A stretch of 64,000 nt of DNA from Pleurodeles waltl (GCF_031143425.1 NC_090451.1:348138339-348202338), one strand, 5' to 3'; positions 11,956 through 22,736 are shown, counted from the first letter of the stretch. Notes: generated from the letters alone by a model not told the origin. Numbers and translations are program-made.

Positions 11956-13617
11956 AAACCTGGACCTGTATGTCTTCTCCATTCCCTCCATCAAACGGAT
12001 ATCAAGTTTGCAACATGTATCAAATCCTTTTTGAAGAAAATAGCGAAAGAACATTTTGACAAAATAACCTAATTCAACCATGGCTATGCCCTGCTAATTC
12101 CTCTTACCCCTCATATGAGAAAGCTATGATAAGGGATGCCTCATTTGTAGTTCTCAATAATTCAATTGTGGTGTAGACTATATCACTGAATGGCCGCCTA
12201 GCATAGAGCTTGGAAAGGTTCGTTGTGTAATGTGTTGGTTCTTTGATACCAAACAATATGCCTGTTGTGTGATGAGTAGGTGTTTTATTGTAGAATTACT
12301 GCAACACAACATGTCATGATGGACGTATTACCTTATGAGTCTTCGAGAGGATGTAAGGCAGAAATGTTATTTAATTCTGGATGATGTGAGTATTTGGCGC
12401 AAATGCACAGATGTGAACTAGGAGTAATAGAGATGGTGTGCTGTGAAAAAGGGTGAAGAAAAATCATTTGGATAAAAGAAGTTTACCTTAGAATTATGCC
12501 AAGAAAATATGAGTTAAAGATGGATACCTTTTTTGTTTCAGATTGCTGGTTAGTATAAAGAAGAAAATATTAAATTATGGTTTGGCTATGTAGGTGAAGG
12601 AAGTCTCAATAACTCAAAGGTCTTAACGTGCCTTTCTAGTGCAATATGGTTTGGGCACAGGACCTCATCTTTAAATGGAATTTCACAAACCAGTGTATTA
12701 ATTGTTGCTAGACTAGGACATGTGATCAAGCATTAGTGCCAGGGGAGAGCCAAAAAACATAGTTTAATACGAGGTTTTCTTAATCATAGGACCGCAGTAA
12801 AATGCAGTAATAATGCAGCATAAGGAATTTATAAAACCAACGGTTCGGTTTTTCTCTAGTGCTGAATTACTACATCATTACATTCAGGTCACTGTTTTTC
12901 AGTTTTTTTGGCCTCATATTACCAACGCGATATCTCCCTCGGTTGTCACAGTCTAATATTGCCATATTGCCTCTCATGGTCTTCTCAGGGGGTTCGTTTT
13001 CAGGAGTAGCTCATTCATGCATACTGATTGCCTCACGTAGAGAATGGCGATAAAAGGGCATTTGCCATTTCATCCCCTCCAATAATTAGAGGTCAGTAAA
13101 TGATAGTTCTCCTGAAATCATAACTTCTGCGAGCATCTACCGGAATTCCATGTGATAGAAGACATGGCATTGAAAGTCACACACTAATTAGGATGGTTTA
13201 CTCTATGTCTGCTGTGTTTTGCTCATGGCAGTTCCATACAGGAAAAACTATCAAGGCATCCCATGCTCTTGAAGATGGTTCCTAGTTAGTGCATCAGGGG
13301 CGTTGATTTAACATTTTGTGTTAGAAACAACGCCCTTATTTTGAGGATTTATAATTGGAAAATAGAAAAGCATGTCAGCTGCTCCATTATCCAGTCATGT
13401 TGTGGCAGGCCGGCTTGAAATGTGTGTTTTTCACAGAAACCGCTCTCTCCTTGACAGCAGAACCCCTTTGGTGAAAAATGGCCACCACATCAATACCAAA
13501 TACTTAATTTGGCTGGTAGGCTATGTTAGCGCATCCTTGGCTTATGTATTTTGATATTCTAATAGTAAGTAGTCGGCCTTGCTTAAGGTGGATGAATCTT
13601 CTGACTTATTTAACTTA
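11956..13617. other. No gene recognised
   Basis: AT-rich with no repeat similarity that I can detect elsewhere in the window. It could be low-copy DNA, but nothing is supported. Confidence 0.5.
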
Positions 13618-14976
13618 TTTTCCCTAGGCGTTATAAAGCACAACAGTAATAAACAATACAAATCAATAAAGAATCAGTAAAGAATGCACCATGACCCATA
13701 TGGCCACGAATAACCACATCTTTTAGTATCAATTAGAATGTTTATTTCCTTATATTAACAATGCTAAGGTCACGAAAATTAGTCTCAACACCAAATGGTA
13801 CAAGTAAAGAAATATCATAGGTTGACCAAACCTCCGAAAGAATCTTTACTTGAACAAAGCAATAAGAACGATAATTTCAATGGCAAAAACACTCATTAAC
13901 AGCAGCAATATTTTAGAAAAAGAAATAACATAAATTAGTTCAGCAAACAATTTACATCAGATTGTAGGTATAGAGAAAACACCTCACTAACTTCAGATTA
14001 GCATTAGCATGTTGGGCTTCATGCAAATGTTTTAGTAACACTAATTTGGAAAACATCTAGCTATGGCGCTATCAAAACAGCAGCAGTATCAAAACAGTAG
14101 CAGTTGGTACCTGAAAAACAAAAGGCAAACAACAATGCACAGAAATTCATATTATCTATCCCTAGGGAATCAGCAAAACAGCTTCAGTTTCATCAGGGGG
14201 TCAGCAGCATCAGCATCAGTACAGGAGAAGGGAAAGGGGGACGGTTTAGAATTTGGACTATAAGATCACTAAACCATCAGAGCATTGGTAAAGCATTTGA
14301 ACAGGCATAGTAAACTCAGAAAAATAATAAAGTACCAGAATGTCAGTAGACTAACTGGTAAAGCATGAAGTGTCAATGTGAAAGATCACCACAGAATGAA
14401 AGACTCTCCCTCCAAATCAGAATGAATAATAATGCCCAAAACTCTCAGTGCACAATTTATTAAATTAAAACACACGTTTGCTATTGGTCAGAAACATAAG
14501 GCGAAGAAAGAACATCCAATTACATTTCGACAATGCATTAGAAAAAATACTATACTAATTGGCTCTTCCTTCCATCTGCCATCAGTAGGCCCTTTTGTTC
14601 GGCACATTTTAAATATGCTGTTATACAGTGGTTACAAAGGGTAAAGGATTTGCATCACATCCTCTGAAGAAAAACATGAGTTAGAAACATAACTTCAGAC
14701 CACTAGGCAATTTGATCAATGGAACCTTTTATACAGCGGACATGAGAACAGTTGAATGTTACTTTTACTAGAACATTGCCAGTTAGAAAACTTCTCCCTG
14801 TGGCCTTCTCTGCTTGAGGCCCAGCAGAAAACAAGAAATACTCCTATTATTTCAGCTATTGATTTTGACAGAGAAACGCTCTTAAAGAAACAGAATTCCA
14901 ATACATTAGTACATTATTTTCAAAGTGTATGTATAGATTTTGCACTCGTTTGTGGCCAATAAGAAAAACACATTAT
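13618..14976. repeat. Interspersed repeat Y, copy next to Harbinger B
   Basis: The part from 13618 to about 14265 matches 55190-56011 immediately upstream of Harbinger copy C. Clearest blocks: AGCATGTTGGGCTTCATGCA, TTTGGAAAACATCT, GCAGTTGGTACCT and AAAAGGCAAACA. Copy C is inserted at the equivalent of about 14265 here, while copy B is inserted at 14977, so the interval up to 14976 may be the rest of the same repeat. No coding capacity recognised; possibly an LTR or long non-coding element. Confidence 0.55.
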
Positions 14977-15280
14977 GACCCTCATTATGACATTGGCGGT
15001 AAAAGCCCTCTTACCGCAGTGCAGAAGACCGCCACCACACCGCCGCGGCTGCGGAATTCCGCCACAGGTATAATGACCAACAGTTCGGAATCCGCCAAAA
15101 TTCAGACACCCACACAAGTCCGCTGCACCAAAGGTCAGTGATAAACTGGCGAAAACCAAACCTCCACCGTCACGCCAACAGAAATACGTCCACACTATCA
15201 CGACACACGAATCCACGCAGCGGTCTTTCAGCCGCGGTATTCCATTGGCGGTACACACCGTCGCGCTCAAAATACACACA
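14977..15280. repeat. Left terminal region of Harbinger B
   Basis: Terminal and subterminal sequence with repeated GGCGG/CCGCC words, for example CATTGGCGGTAAAAGC, ACCGCCGCGGCTGCGGAATT and CAGCGGTCTTTCAGCCGCGG. At 15246-15265 the word GGCGGTACACACCGTCGCG resembles words in the promoter between genes 2 and 3 (18990-19130). These are candidate binding sites for the transposase or Myb-like proteins, by inference. Confidence 0.65.
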
Positions 15281-15560
15281 CATATACAAAACACAGCCCC
15301 ATTGGACAATTCCAAATACACGCACCTGATACACATACACACACCACTTCCACACACTCAATACACTATAAAACACACACCCACATCACCCACAAACCCT
15401 TATGACCACAAATCACGAACGAAAGCCAGAGAGAGACACCACCATCAACAACACTAGCAGCCACAGGCACACAACACCATCACCCACATAACTTCCACGC
15501 ACCTCACACAACACCCCAATACATATCAGCACACTTATCACCCCACACATCACCTACACC
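15280..15560. repeat. CA-rich leader of Harbinger B
   Basis: CACA/CACC-rich, G-poor plus strand between the left terminus and gene 1. The same stretch is present in copy C (56300-56610). It probably forms the promoter or 5' untranslated region of gene 1. No TATA box is convincing. Confidence 0.5.
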
Positions 15561-15565
15561 ACCCC

Positions 15566-17080
15566 ATGGCACGGCAAAGACACCCAAAGGTTCTCGGAGG
15601 AGGAGCTCATGGACATGGTGGAGGAAATCGTCCGGGTAGAACCACAGCTATTCGGATCACAGGTGCAGCACACCTCCATTGCAAGGAAGATGGAGCTATG
15701 GCGAAGAATAGTGGACAGGGTCAACGCAGTGGGACAACACCCAAGAAATCAGGAGGACATCAGGAAGAGGTGGAACGACCTACGGGGGAAGGTGCGTTCC
15801 GTAGTCTCCAGACACCACCTGGCGGTTCAGCAGACTGGTGGCGACCCCCTCCTCCTCCCCCACAACTAACAACATGGGACGAGCAGGTCTTGGCGATTCT
15901 GCTTCCTGATGGCCTCGCAGGAGTAGGTGGAGGAATGGACTCTGGTAAGTCAAAGCTTTACTATTACATCCCCCACCCTACCTGCATGTCAGCACATACC
16001 CCCACCCTCAACCTCACCCCCATCACTCCTACTCCTCACAAATGTCCCCCTATCACAACCCACACATCCCAACACCAAGCCCTGCATGCAACAACAAAGC
16101 ATGGACTCCCATCACCAAAGCATGCCCACTGCACATACTCATACACCCCCCTAAACCATCATCACACAAGGTCCCACACAGGAATGCTAGCACTGGGGTA
16201 CACGGTCACCCACCCATTGCACACCTTGACACACACAGATGCAATAATCATGCCTTTATACCCCTGCAGGACCCCTACCCAACGTCACTGGACAGGAGGG
16301 TCCACACATGTCCACACCGCCAAGAGAAGTGGCCCACAGTGATGACAGCACCTCTGTCCAACTGGATGTAGATGACCATCCCGGCCCATCGGGGACCTCG
16401 GGACAGTCGGTTCTGCACACCCAGTCAGAGGCCACTACAGAGCTTCCCCCTCTGGAAACACCAGCACAGCACCCACCCAGCGGGCCCATACCTTTGTCCC
16501 CAGGACACGTCAATCAGCAGAGTGTCCACCACTACAGGGAACCCAGGCTAACCCACCACCCCAACAACAACAGGGACCTGGGGCAGTGGTAGTGGGCACA
16601 CGGTCCAGGGGACGGAGGACCAGGAACACAGGGGAACTGGGAGAGTTGCTGTGCGACAGGCCCAGGGAACCCACTCTCCACGAGGCCCTCTCCTCCATCA
16701 TGGGAGCCTACCACCACTCCCAGGAGACGATGGCAACGGTACTGGCCAAGTTTCAGAAGACCCAGCGCCTGCAGGAGGAACAGTATATGGGATTCAGGGA
16801 GGAACTCAGAACCATTAATTCCACCCTGGGCACCATCGTAGGGGTGCTGAAGGAAGTACTCAACACCAGGAGGGACACTGTGGCACTACAAGGGGCCCCT
16901 GACACTAGCCTGGACGATGAACTGCCCACCACCTCCAGCGGCGCTAGTGGACAGGAGGCACCGCCACAGGACCACCACACCAGCACCCCACCCCCTGCAG
17001 AGGGAGAACCACCTCGCAAATGGTCCCTGAGATCCAGGAACAAGACAGAGAACGATGCCAAGACCCCCGCCAAGAAATGA
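15566..17080 (+). pseudogene. Harbinger gene 1: NAIF1-like Myb/SANT protein (copy B)
   Basis: Accessory DNA-binding gene of the Harbinger element. Exon 1 (15566-15944) encodes a Myb/SANT-like domain resembling NAIF1, a vertebrate protein derived from a Harbinger accessory gene: FSEEEL, KMELWRRIVDRVNAV and RKRWNDLRGKV are visible. It ends at a GTAAGT donor (15945); a CCCTGCAG acceptor precedes exon 2 (16270-17080). Exon 2 encodes a Ser/Pro-rich linker, a heptad-like region (HEALSSIMGAYHHSQETMA onwards) and a basic end, SRNKTENDAKTPAKK. Lesions against copy C: one extra base near codon 8 (15585-15590), an altered segment near 15855, one base missing near 16581 and a 10-base deletion near 16658, each shifting the frame. 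Known Harbinger Myb proteins bind the element ends and help import the transposase; that role is inferred here. The end converges on gene 2. Confidence 0.75.
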
Positions 17081-17930
17081 GACCACCCTGATTGTCATCC
17101 TACTGTCCCACTTTGTCACCCTGTCCATCCTTAAACTGCCCCAGCTCCACTTCCTATGCCCATTTGGGCAATGCACCTGTGAGACTAATAGACTGGACTC
17201 TGCCATGGACATTCCTCCGCCATCACCCCTCACCATTTTGCTACCCCCTCCAATTTTGAGCACTAACATAAACACCCTTAAAGCGCAAAACAATCTGGAG
17301 TCTGTCTGTGATTTCGGAATACTGTATTAGCAATAACTGTGTCAAAATGCTCTTTCATTTGTAATGTCAACATACCTATGTCACACAGCTCTAGTCCATG
17401 AGGAATCAAAGCAGATGTCACACTGTGGGACCGAGATCTGTGAAATCGTAAGGGAAAGTGACAACTCAGTGACCATACACTGGGTGAAAAAGACAGACAG
17501 TAGAGAGGTAGTAGTGTATAAGTACATGTAGTAGGCAGGTTTGTATTCTTACCTGTGTTTCACTGGAAATATTGCTGGATCACTGAGTCCCTGTTGTCCA
17601 TGTCTTCTTCCTCTGCTTCCTCGTCTTCACTGTCCACGGGCTCCAGAGCTGCAACTACACCGCCATCTGGACCATCCTCCTGCAGAAAAGGCGCCTGTTG
17701 TCGCAAAGCCAAGTTGTGAAGCATACAGCAGGCCACGATGATCTGGCCCACCTTCTTTGGTGAGTAGAATAGGGATCCACCTGTCATATGGAGGCACCTG
17801 AACCTCGCCTTCAGGAGGCCGAAGGTGCGTTCGATCACCCTCCTAGTTCGCCCATGTGCCTCATTGTAGCGTTCCTCTGCCCTTGTCCTGGGATTCCTCA
17901 CTGGGGACAGGTTGGGGTAACCATAGTCAC

Positions 17931-18023
17931 CTGTGAATGGCGAGGGACAACTGTTAGACACACACTAACCTGGAGGGATATCCCCAGACAACCATTCCCA
18001 CTGACTAGTTTCCAGGTGCTCAC
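17931..18023 (-). other. Intron of transposase gene 2 (copy B)
   Basis: Minus-strand donor G|GTGAGC at 18023 and acceptor TTCACAG ending at 17931. Joining restores the conserved LLGD-GYP stretch of HARBI1-type transposases. Copy C has the same intron at 58969-59067 (99 nt). Confidence 0.8.
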
Positions 18024-18544
18024 CTAATAGCCACACACGGTGCCTTTGGAATTTACCCATCACATAAGGGATGCTGCTATTCTGCAGGATGTAAGCGGGA
18101 TGCACTGAGCCAGGGAACATGGCATTCACATGGGAGATGTACTGGTGTGCCAAACATACCATCTGTACATTCATCGAATGATAACTCTTCCAGTTTCTGT
18201 ACACCTGTTCACTCCTGTGGGGGGGACCAAAGCCACATGTGTCCCATCAATAGCACCTATGATGTTGGGGATATGTCCCAGGGCATAGAAATCACCTTTC
18301 ACTGTAGAGAAATCCTCCACCTGAGGGAAAACGATGTAGCTCCGCATGTGTTTCAGCAGGGCAGACAAAACTCTGGACAACACGTTGGAAAACATAGGCT
18401 GAGACATCCCTGATGCTATGGCCACTGTTGTTTGAAATGACCCACTTGCAAAGAAATGGAGCACTGACAGCACCTGCACTTGAGGGGGGATTCCTGTGGG
18501 ATGGCGGATAGCTGACATCAGGTCTGGCTCCAGCTGGGTACACA

Positions 18545-18700
18545 GGCCCGTATTTATACTTTTTTTAGCGCCGCATTTGTGCCGCTTTTTGACGCAAAAC
18601 GGCGCAAACCTACAAAATACAATGGCATTTTGCAAGTTTGCGCCGTTTTTGCGTCAAAAAAAGACGCAAATGCGGCGCAAAAAAAGTATAAATACGGGCC
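18545..18700. mobile_element. 156-bp palindromic MITE inside the transposase
   Basis: Near-perfect inverted repeat: GGCCCGTATTTATAC at the left and GTATAAATACGGGCC at the right, with GCGCC/GGCGC and TTGACGCAAAA/TTTTGCGTCAA words inside. The duplicated target is ACA (18542-18544 and 18701-18703). The homologous place in copy C (about 59587-59593) is the clean empty site. The GGCC tip and 3-bp duplication suggest mobilisation by a Harbinger-type transposase. A second copy is at 26367-26519. Confidence 0.9.
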
Positions 18701-18845
18701 ACAGTTCCTGGATTGTGGCACAGTCAAGCCTGTATGTGATTATCACATGTCATTCCTCCATTGTCGACAGGTCCACCAACGGTCGGTACACAGAGTCAAA
18801 CAACTCAGAGGTACGTACCCACAGCTTACACAGAACACCATTCAT

Positions 18846-19216
18846 ACTCAAAAAGTGGCCTGTATGTGTGTTGAGTCTAGGCCTAGGTATGTGTGACGCA
18901 GTTGAAAATGAAGCCATGTGGGTCCCTGAAATGGCAGCTGCCTGACCTCTAAAGTGGGACAATGAGATGTGAGGTAACTGCGCTGGTGTTGTACACCGTC
19001 GCGGTAGGCGGTCGAAGACCGCGGCGCAATGCTGCATTGGTTAACATTGGACCCTATGGATCCCAGGAGCCAATGACGATGTACGCCGGCGGTGACGGTA
19101 CACACCACCGCGGACGTGACCGCCATTTTCTATCTGTTCAATCACTCGATACCTGATCTTCGACAGGAGAGGACCTACACTGCAAGTGCTGCTGTGACCT
19201 CGGTCTGGAAGAGACA
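18846..19216. promoter_or_regulatory. Shared divergent promoter of genes 2 and 3 (copy B)
   Basis: Transposase gene 2 starts leftwards and gene 3 starts rightwards from this ~370-bp interval. It holds an inverted CCAAT box (GCATTGGTTAAC, about 19032), a direct CCAAT box (GAGCCAATGACG, about 19068) and GC-rich near-palindromes such as GTACACCGTCGCGGTAGGC and CGGTGACGGTACACACCACC. The interval is well conserved in copy C (59799-60170). No TATA box is clear. A bidirectional promoter is inferred from gene orientation and motifs. Confidence 0.5.
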
Positions 19217-21649
19217 ATGGCTCAAGTGTCTGGGGAAAGGGCCCCTGCCTTCACATCGGAGGAGTTGGAGAAACTCGTGGATGGGGTCCTCCCCGAGTAC
19301 ACGCTACTCTACGGTCCTCCAGACAAACAGGTAAGTACACTGGGAGCATGATGTATGGGCTATGCCTGTGTGGAGAGGGGTGGATGTAAGAAGGAAGGGG
19401 GGAGAGTGCGGCGTGCATGAAACGACGGTGAGTGCATGTGCCACATGTCAAGGGTAGGGATGGGGGCCAATCACTTTGACGGTGCAGTTGGTAATAACTT
19501 TCTGTTCCCCCTGTACAAATCATGTAGGTCAGCACCCACCATAAAAAACATATTTGCCGTGCCATCGCCAAGGACGTCCGGACCCTGGGGGTCTACCACA
19601 GACGGAGCACCCACTGCCGGAAAAGATGGGAGGACATTCGCTGCTGGAGCAAGAAGACGGTGGAGGCTCAGCTGGGGATGGCCTCCCAACGTGGGAGGGG
19701 TGCCCGTCGCACCATGACCCCCTGATGTTCAGGATCCTGGCGGTGGCGTACCCGGAGTTGGATGGGTGCTTGAGGGCATCACAGCAGCCACAAGGGGGTG
19801 AGTACACTCGCATTCTGCTGACTTTGTGCGCAGTGGAGGGGTCTGGGTGGGGGAAGTGGGCTGTGGGTTTCCCTAGGCCAGGGCGAGTTCCGTAGGCAAG
19901 GTCCCTCCGTAAGGCAGGCCATGTGGCACCCCACCTCTGTAGAGTGACAACTACACCTAGTCATGACCCTGTGCCATCTATGTGTGCAGATGTCGTCCAT
20001 AGCCTTGTAGGCCATGTCCCAGGAATCGAACAGTGGAGCCCAAGAGCGCAGCGTAGTGCAGGGGGCTTCTGTGTCTGTCGTGTCCACCAACGGTAGCGGT
20101 AATGCATGCACTCGACATGTCTTTCTTCTGTCGTTCCCCGCTTTTTGTGGTCTCCCTGTTCTTGTGTGCATTAGCATCACCAGATGGAGGAGCAGTGGCA
20201 CCAGAGCAGGAGGGAGCTGCATCCCACATGGCCAAGGTAGGGCCACACTACGGAGTCGGATTTCACCAGTGGGACTGAGGGCGAGGGGAGCTCCACAGCG
20301 GGGACAGGAGCTGAGACCAGTGACACGGACTCATCCTCTGATGGGAGCTCCCTTGTGGTGGCGGCAACATCTGTGACCCCCCATCTACAGGTACAGCCAC
20401 CACCCCCCCTCCCAGCACCGCCCTCCCAGCATCCCCTCAGCCTTCGCCCCGCGCCCGCTCACCCGGGAGGGTGGGCATCACCTTCGCCCCAGGCACCTCA
20501 GGACCTGCCCAAGTCACCCCTGCTGCCCTCAGTGAGGAGGCCATTGACCTCCTCAGGTTCCTCAATGTTGGGCAGTCTACCATTTTGAATGCCATCCAGG
20601 GTGTAGAAAGGCAGTTGCAACAAACAAATACATTCCTGGAGGGCATTCATTCTGGTCAGGCGGCCCTTCAGTGAGCTTTTCAGACTCTGGCCTCAGCACT
20701 GATGGCAGCCGTTGTCCCTGTGTCTAGCCTACCCCCTCCAGCTTCCTCCACCCAGACCCAATCCCCTGTACCTCAGCCTATACCAAGCACACCTACAGAC
20801 CAGCATGCACACACCTCAACACACAAGGGAAGCTCAGGCAAACATAAGCACCACACATCCCAAAGGCACTCACGCAAGCATCACACACATGTAGACACAC
20901 CAACATCCACTGTGTCCCCCTCCTCCTCGTCTCCCTCCTCCCTCCCTGTCTCGTCTACACTCACACCTGCATGCACTACCTCTACAGCCACTACGTCCCT
21001 CTCCAGCACACCCACCACCACACCCTGCTCACGTCCAGTCACCACCCCCACTACTATTCACACGTCCCCTGTGTCCTCTCCCAGTGTGTCTGTGACGCCC
21101 CCCCCCAAGATACACAAACGCAGGCACACACCCACCCAATAGCCATCCACCTCACCACAGCCTCCAGCGCATACACCTTCATCCAAAGTCAGCAAACGAA
21201 CACCTCCTACAACCACAACCTCTTCCTCCACTCCCAAACCCCCTCCGGCTACCCATCCCAGTGTGTCAAAAAACGTTTCCTGTCCAACCTTGACCTCTTT
21301 CCCACACCTCCCCCACCCCGTCCATCTCATAGGTCCCGAACTAGCACCTCAGCCCCAACATCTCCGGAACCAGTGGTGCCTGTAGTCACCGGAATCTGGA
21401 GTGCACCGGCCACCAGGGCAGCCAGTGTGGCACAAGGCCACAGCACAGACAGTCCCCCACCTGTGAAGCATCAGAACTTGGCCAGTGCCCGGCGGGAGAG
21501 GGGGAAGACTCCAGCTACCAAAGCCGCTCCCAGGGGTCCCGGTGGGAGTGTGGAGTCAGCTGTGACATCTTCCAAGGTGGGGAAGGGCCACAAGAAACCC
21601 GGCAAGTCTGGGAAGAGCAGCACAGCGAAGAAGACCGTCATCATCCCTC

Positions 21650-21995
21650 CTGCACAGGAGGCCACCGCCAGCACAAGCCCAGCTGCCCAGGAGGCCACCG
21701 CCAGCACCAGCCCAGCTGCCCAGCTGCCCAGGAGGCCACTGCCAGCACAAACCCTGCTGCCCAGGAGGCCACTGCCAGCACCAGCCCAACTGCCCAGGAG
21801 GCCACCGCCAGCACCAGCCCAGCTGCCCAGGGGGCCACCGCCAGCACAAGCCCAGCTGCCCAGGAGGCCACTGCCAGCACCAGCCCACCTGCCCAGGAGG
21901 CCACCGCCAGCACCAGCCCAGCTGCCCAGGGGGCCACCGCCAGCACCAGCCCAGCTGCCCAGGAGGCCACCGCCAGCACAAGCCCCGCTGGGCCA
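21650..21995. repeat. 33-bp coding repeat in gene 3 (copy B)
   Basis: About ten tandem 33-bp units of the form GCCCAGGAGGCCACCGCCAG plus CACCAGCCCAGCT. In the first two units the frame reads AAQEATASTSP; an extra CTGCCCAG at about 21718-21727 then shifts the frame to PRRP-type peptides. Two further units around 21980-22040 carry GGGCCATGAAGGACCGCC. Confidence 0.85.
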
Positions 21996-22074
21996 TGAAG
22001 GACCGCCAGCACAAGCCCCGCTGGGCCATGAAGGACCGCCAGCAGCTGAGTCCCTGCAATGGAGACCGCCGTCT

Positions 22075-22270
22075 CAAGCACCGCTGAACAGGGCACTGCC
22101 GCCTCAAGCACCGCTGAACAGGGCGCCGCTGTCTCAAGCACCGCTGAACAGGGCACCGCCGACTCAAGCACCGCTGAACAGGGCACCGCCGTCTCAAGCA
22201 CCGCTGAACAGGGCACCGCCGACTCAAGCACCGCTGAACAGGGCACCGCCGCCTCAAGCACCGCTGGCCC
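22075..22270. repeat. 30-bp coding repeat in gene 3 (copy B)
   Basis: Seven tandem 30-bp units around CAAGCACCGCTGAACAGGGC. In frame with the final stop they read AEQGTA(V/D/A)SST, a 10-residue repeat. Copy C has about five units at 62980-63125. Confidence 0.85.
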
Positions 22271-22312
22271 ATGAGCGCCAAGGGCACTGACGCTACTGAG
22301 TCAGTCACGAGC

Positions 22313-22736
22313 AGGATGAAGCACTCTGGGCACAAAGCCCCCTCCAGAACCAGTGGAGAGATCCATCCACTACCTCTGTCCTTAGCAGGATGAAGCACTC
22401 TGGGCACAAGGCCCCCTCCAGAACCAGTGGAGAGATCCATCCACTTCCTCTGTCCTTAGCAGGATGAAGCACTCTGGACACAAGGCCCACTCCAGAACAA
22501 GTGGAGAGATCCATCCACTACCTCTGTCCTTAGCAGGATGAAGCACTCTGGGCACAAGGCCCCCTCCAGAACCAGTGGAGAGATCCATCCACTTCCTCTG
22601 TCCTTAGCAGGATGAAGCACTCTGGACACAAGGCCCACTCCAGAACAAGTGGAGAGATCCATCCACTACCTCTGTCCTTAGCAGGATGAAGCACGCACTC
22701 TGGGCACAAGGCCCCCTCCAGAACCAGTGGAGACTG
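22313..22736. repeat. 74-bp minisatellite (copy B)
   Basis: Six tandem units exactly 74 bp apart: AGGATGAAGC at 22313, 22387, 22461, 22535, 22609 and 22683. Each contains ACTCTGGGCACAAGGCCCCC, TCCAGAACCAGTGGAGAGAT and CCATCCACTACCTCTGTCCT. Alternate units share variants (CTACCTCTG against CTTCCTCTG, GGGCACA against GGACACA), which suggests duplication as pairs. Confidence 0.95.

Larger units (their letters stand above)
17560..18845 (-). pseudogene. Harbinger gene 2: HARBI1-type DDE transposase (copy B)
   Basis: Transposase of the Harbinger superfamily (DDE_Tnp_4 fold), which cuts and pastes the element. On the minus strand the segments read: MNGVLCKLW start, a helical N-terminal region, first catalytic Asp in IIGAIDGTHVAL, then YHSMNVQMVC, a 93-nt intron (17931-18023, GT..AG) joining LLG to DYGYP, and the catalytic Glu in RRVIERTFGLL, with FYSPKKVGQIIVACCMLHN after it. 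The C-terminus is acidic (DSEDEEAEEEDMDN). Lesions: a TGA at 18750-18752; an in-frame 22-codon deletion after 18793 removing a basic segment present in C; a 156-bp MITE at 18545-18700; a G-run of 7 at 18219-18225 shifting the frame; and loss of the second catalytic Asp (GSVHP instead of GSVHD). Four codons are also missing near 17910. Dead, but the family is certain. Confidence 0.9.
19217..22274 (+). pseudogene. Harbinger gene 3: second Myb/SANT-like protein (copy B)
   Basis: A second DNA-binding-type gene, different from gene 1. Exon 1 (19217-19330, ATG to a GTAAGT donor) and exon 2 (19528-19797, after CATGTAG) encode a Myb/SANT-like domain: FTSEELEKLVDGVLPEYTLL, AKDVRTLGVYHRR, CRKRWEDI. Exon 3 starts at 20175 after ATTAG and encodes an acidic/Ser region, a coiled-coil-like stretch (LSEEAIDLLRFL, LNAIQGVERQLQQTN), a long Ser/Thr/Pro/His-rich region, a Lys-rich region and two peptide-repeat blocks (AAQEATASTSP-like, then AEQGTAxSST) before TGA at 22272-22274. 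Lesions: one base missing near 19722, a TGA at 20672 and a TAG at 21140 where C has CAG/CAA, and a frame change in the repeats near 21720. The function is unknown; DNA binding and self-association are inferred. Confidence 0.7.

Noticed and set aside
20971..22290. A 439-codon plus-strand frame as one intact protein
   Set aside because: It crosses several ancestral frames of gene 3 (His/Thr-rich, then Lys-rich, then Pro-rich repeats). Comparison with C shows it is a chance joining after frameshifts, although parts are real.
21556..22440. Long minus-strand frame of about 290 codons, rich in Trp, Arg and Cys
   Set aside because: It is antisense to the 33- and 30-bp coding repeats of Harbinger gene 3. 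The length comes from the unit size being a multiple of three.
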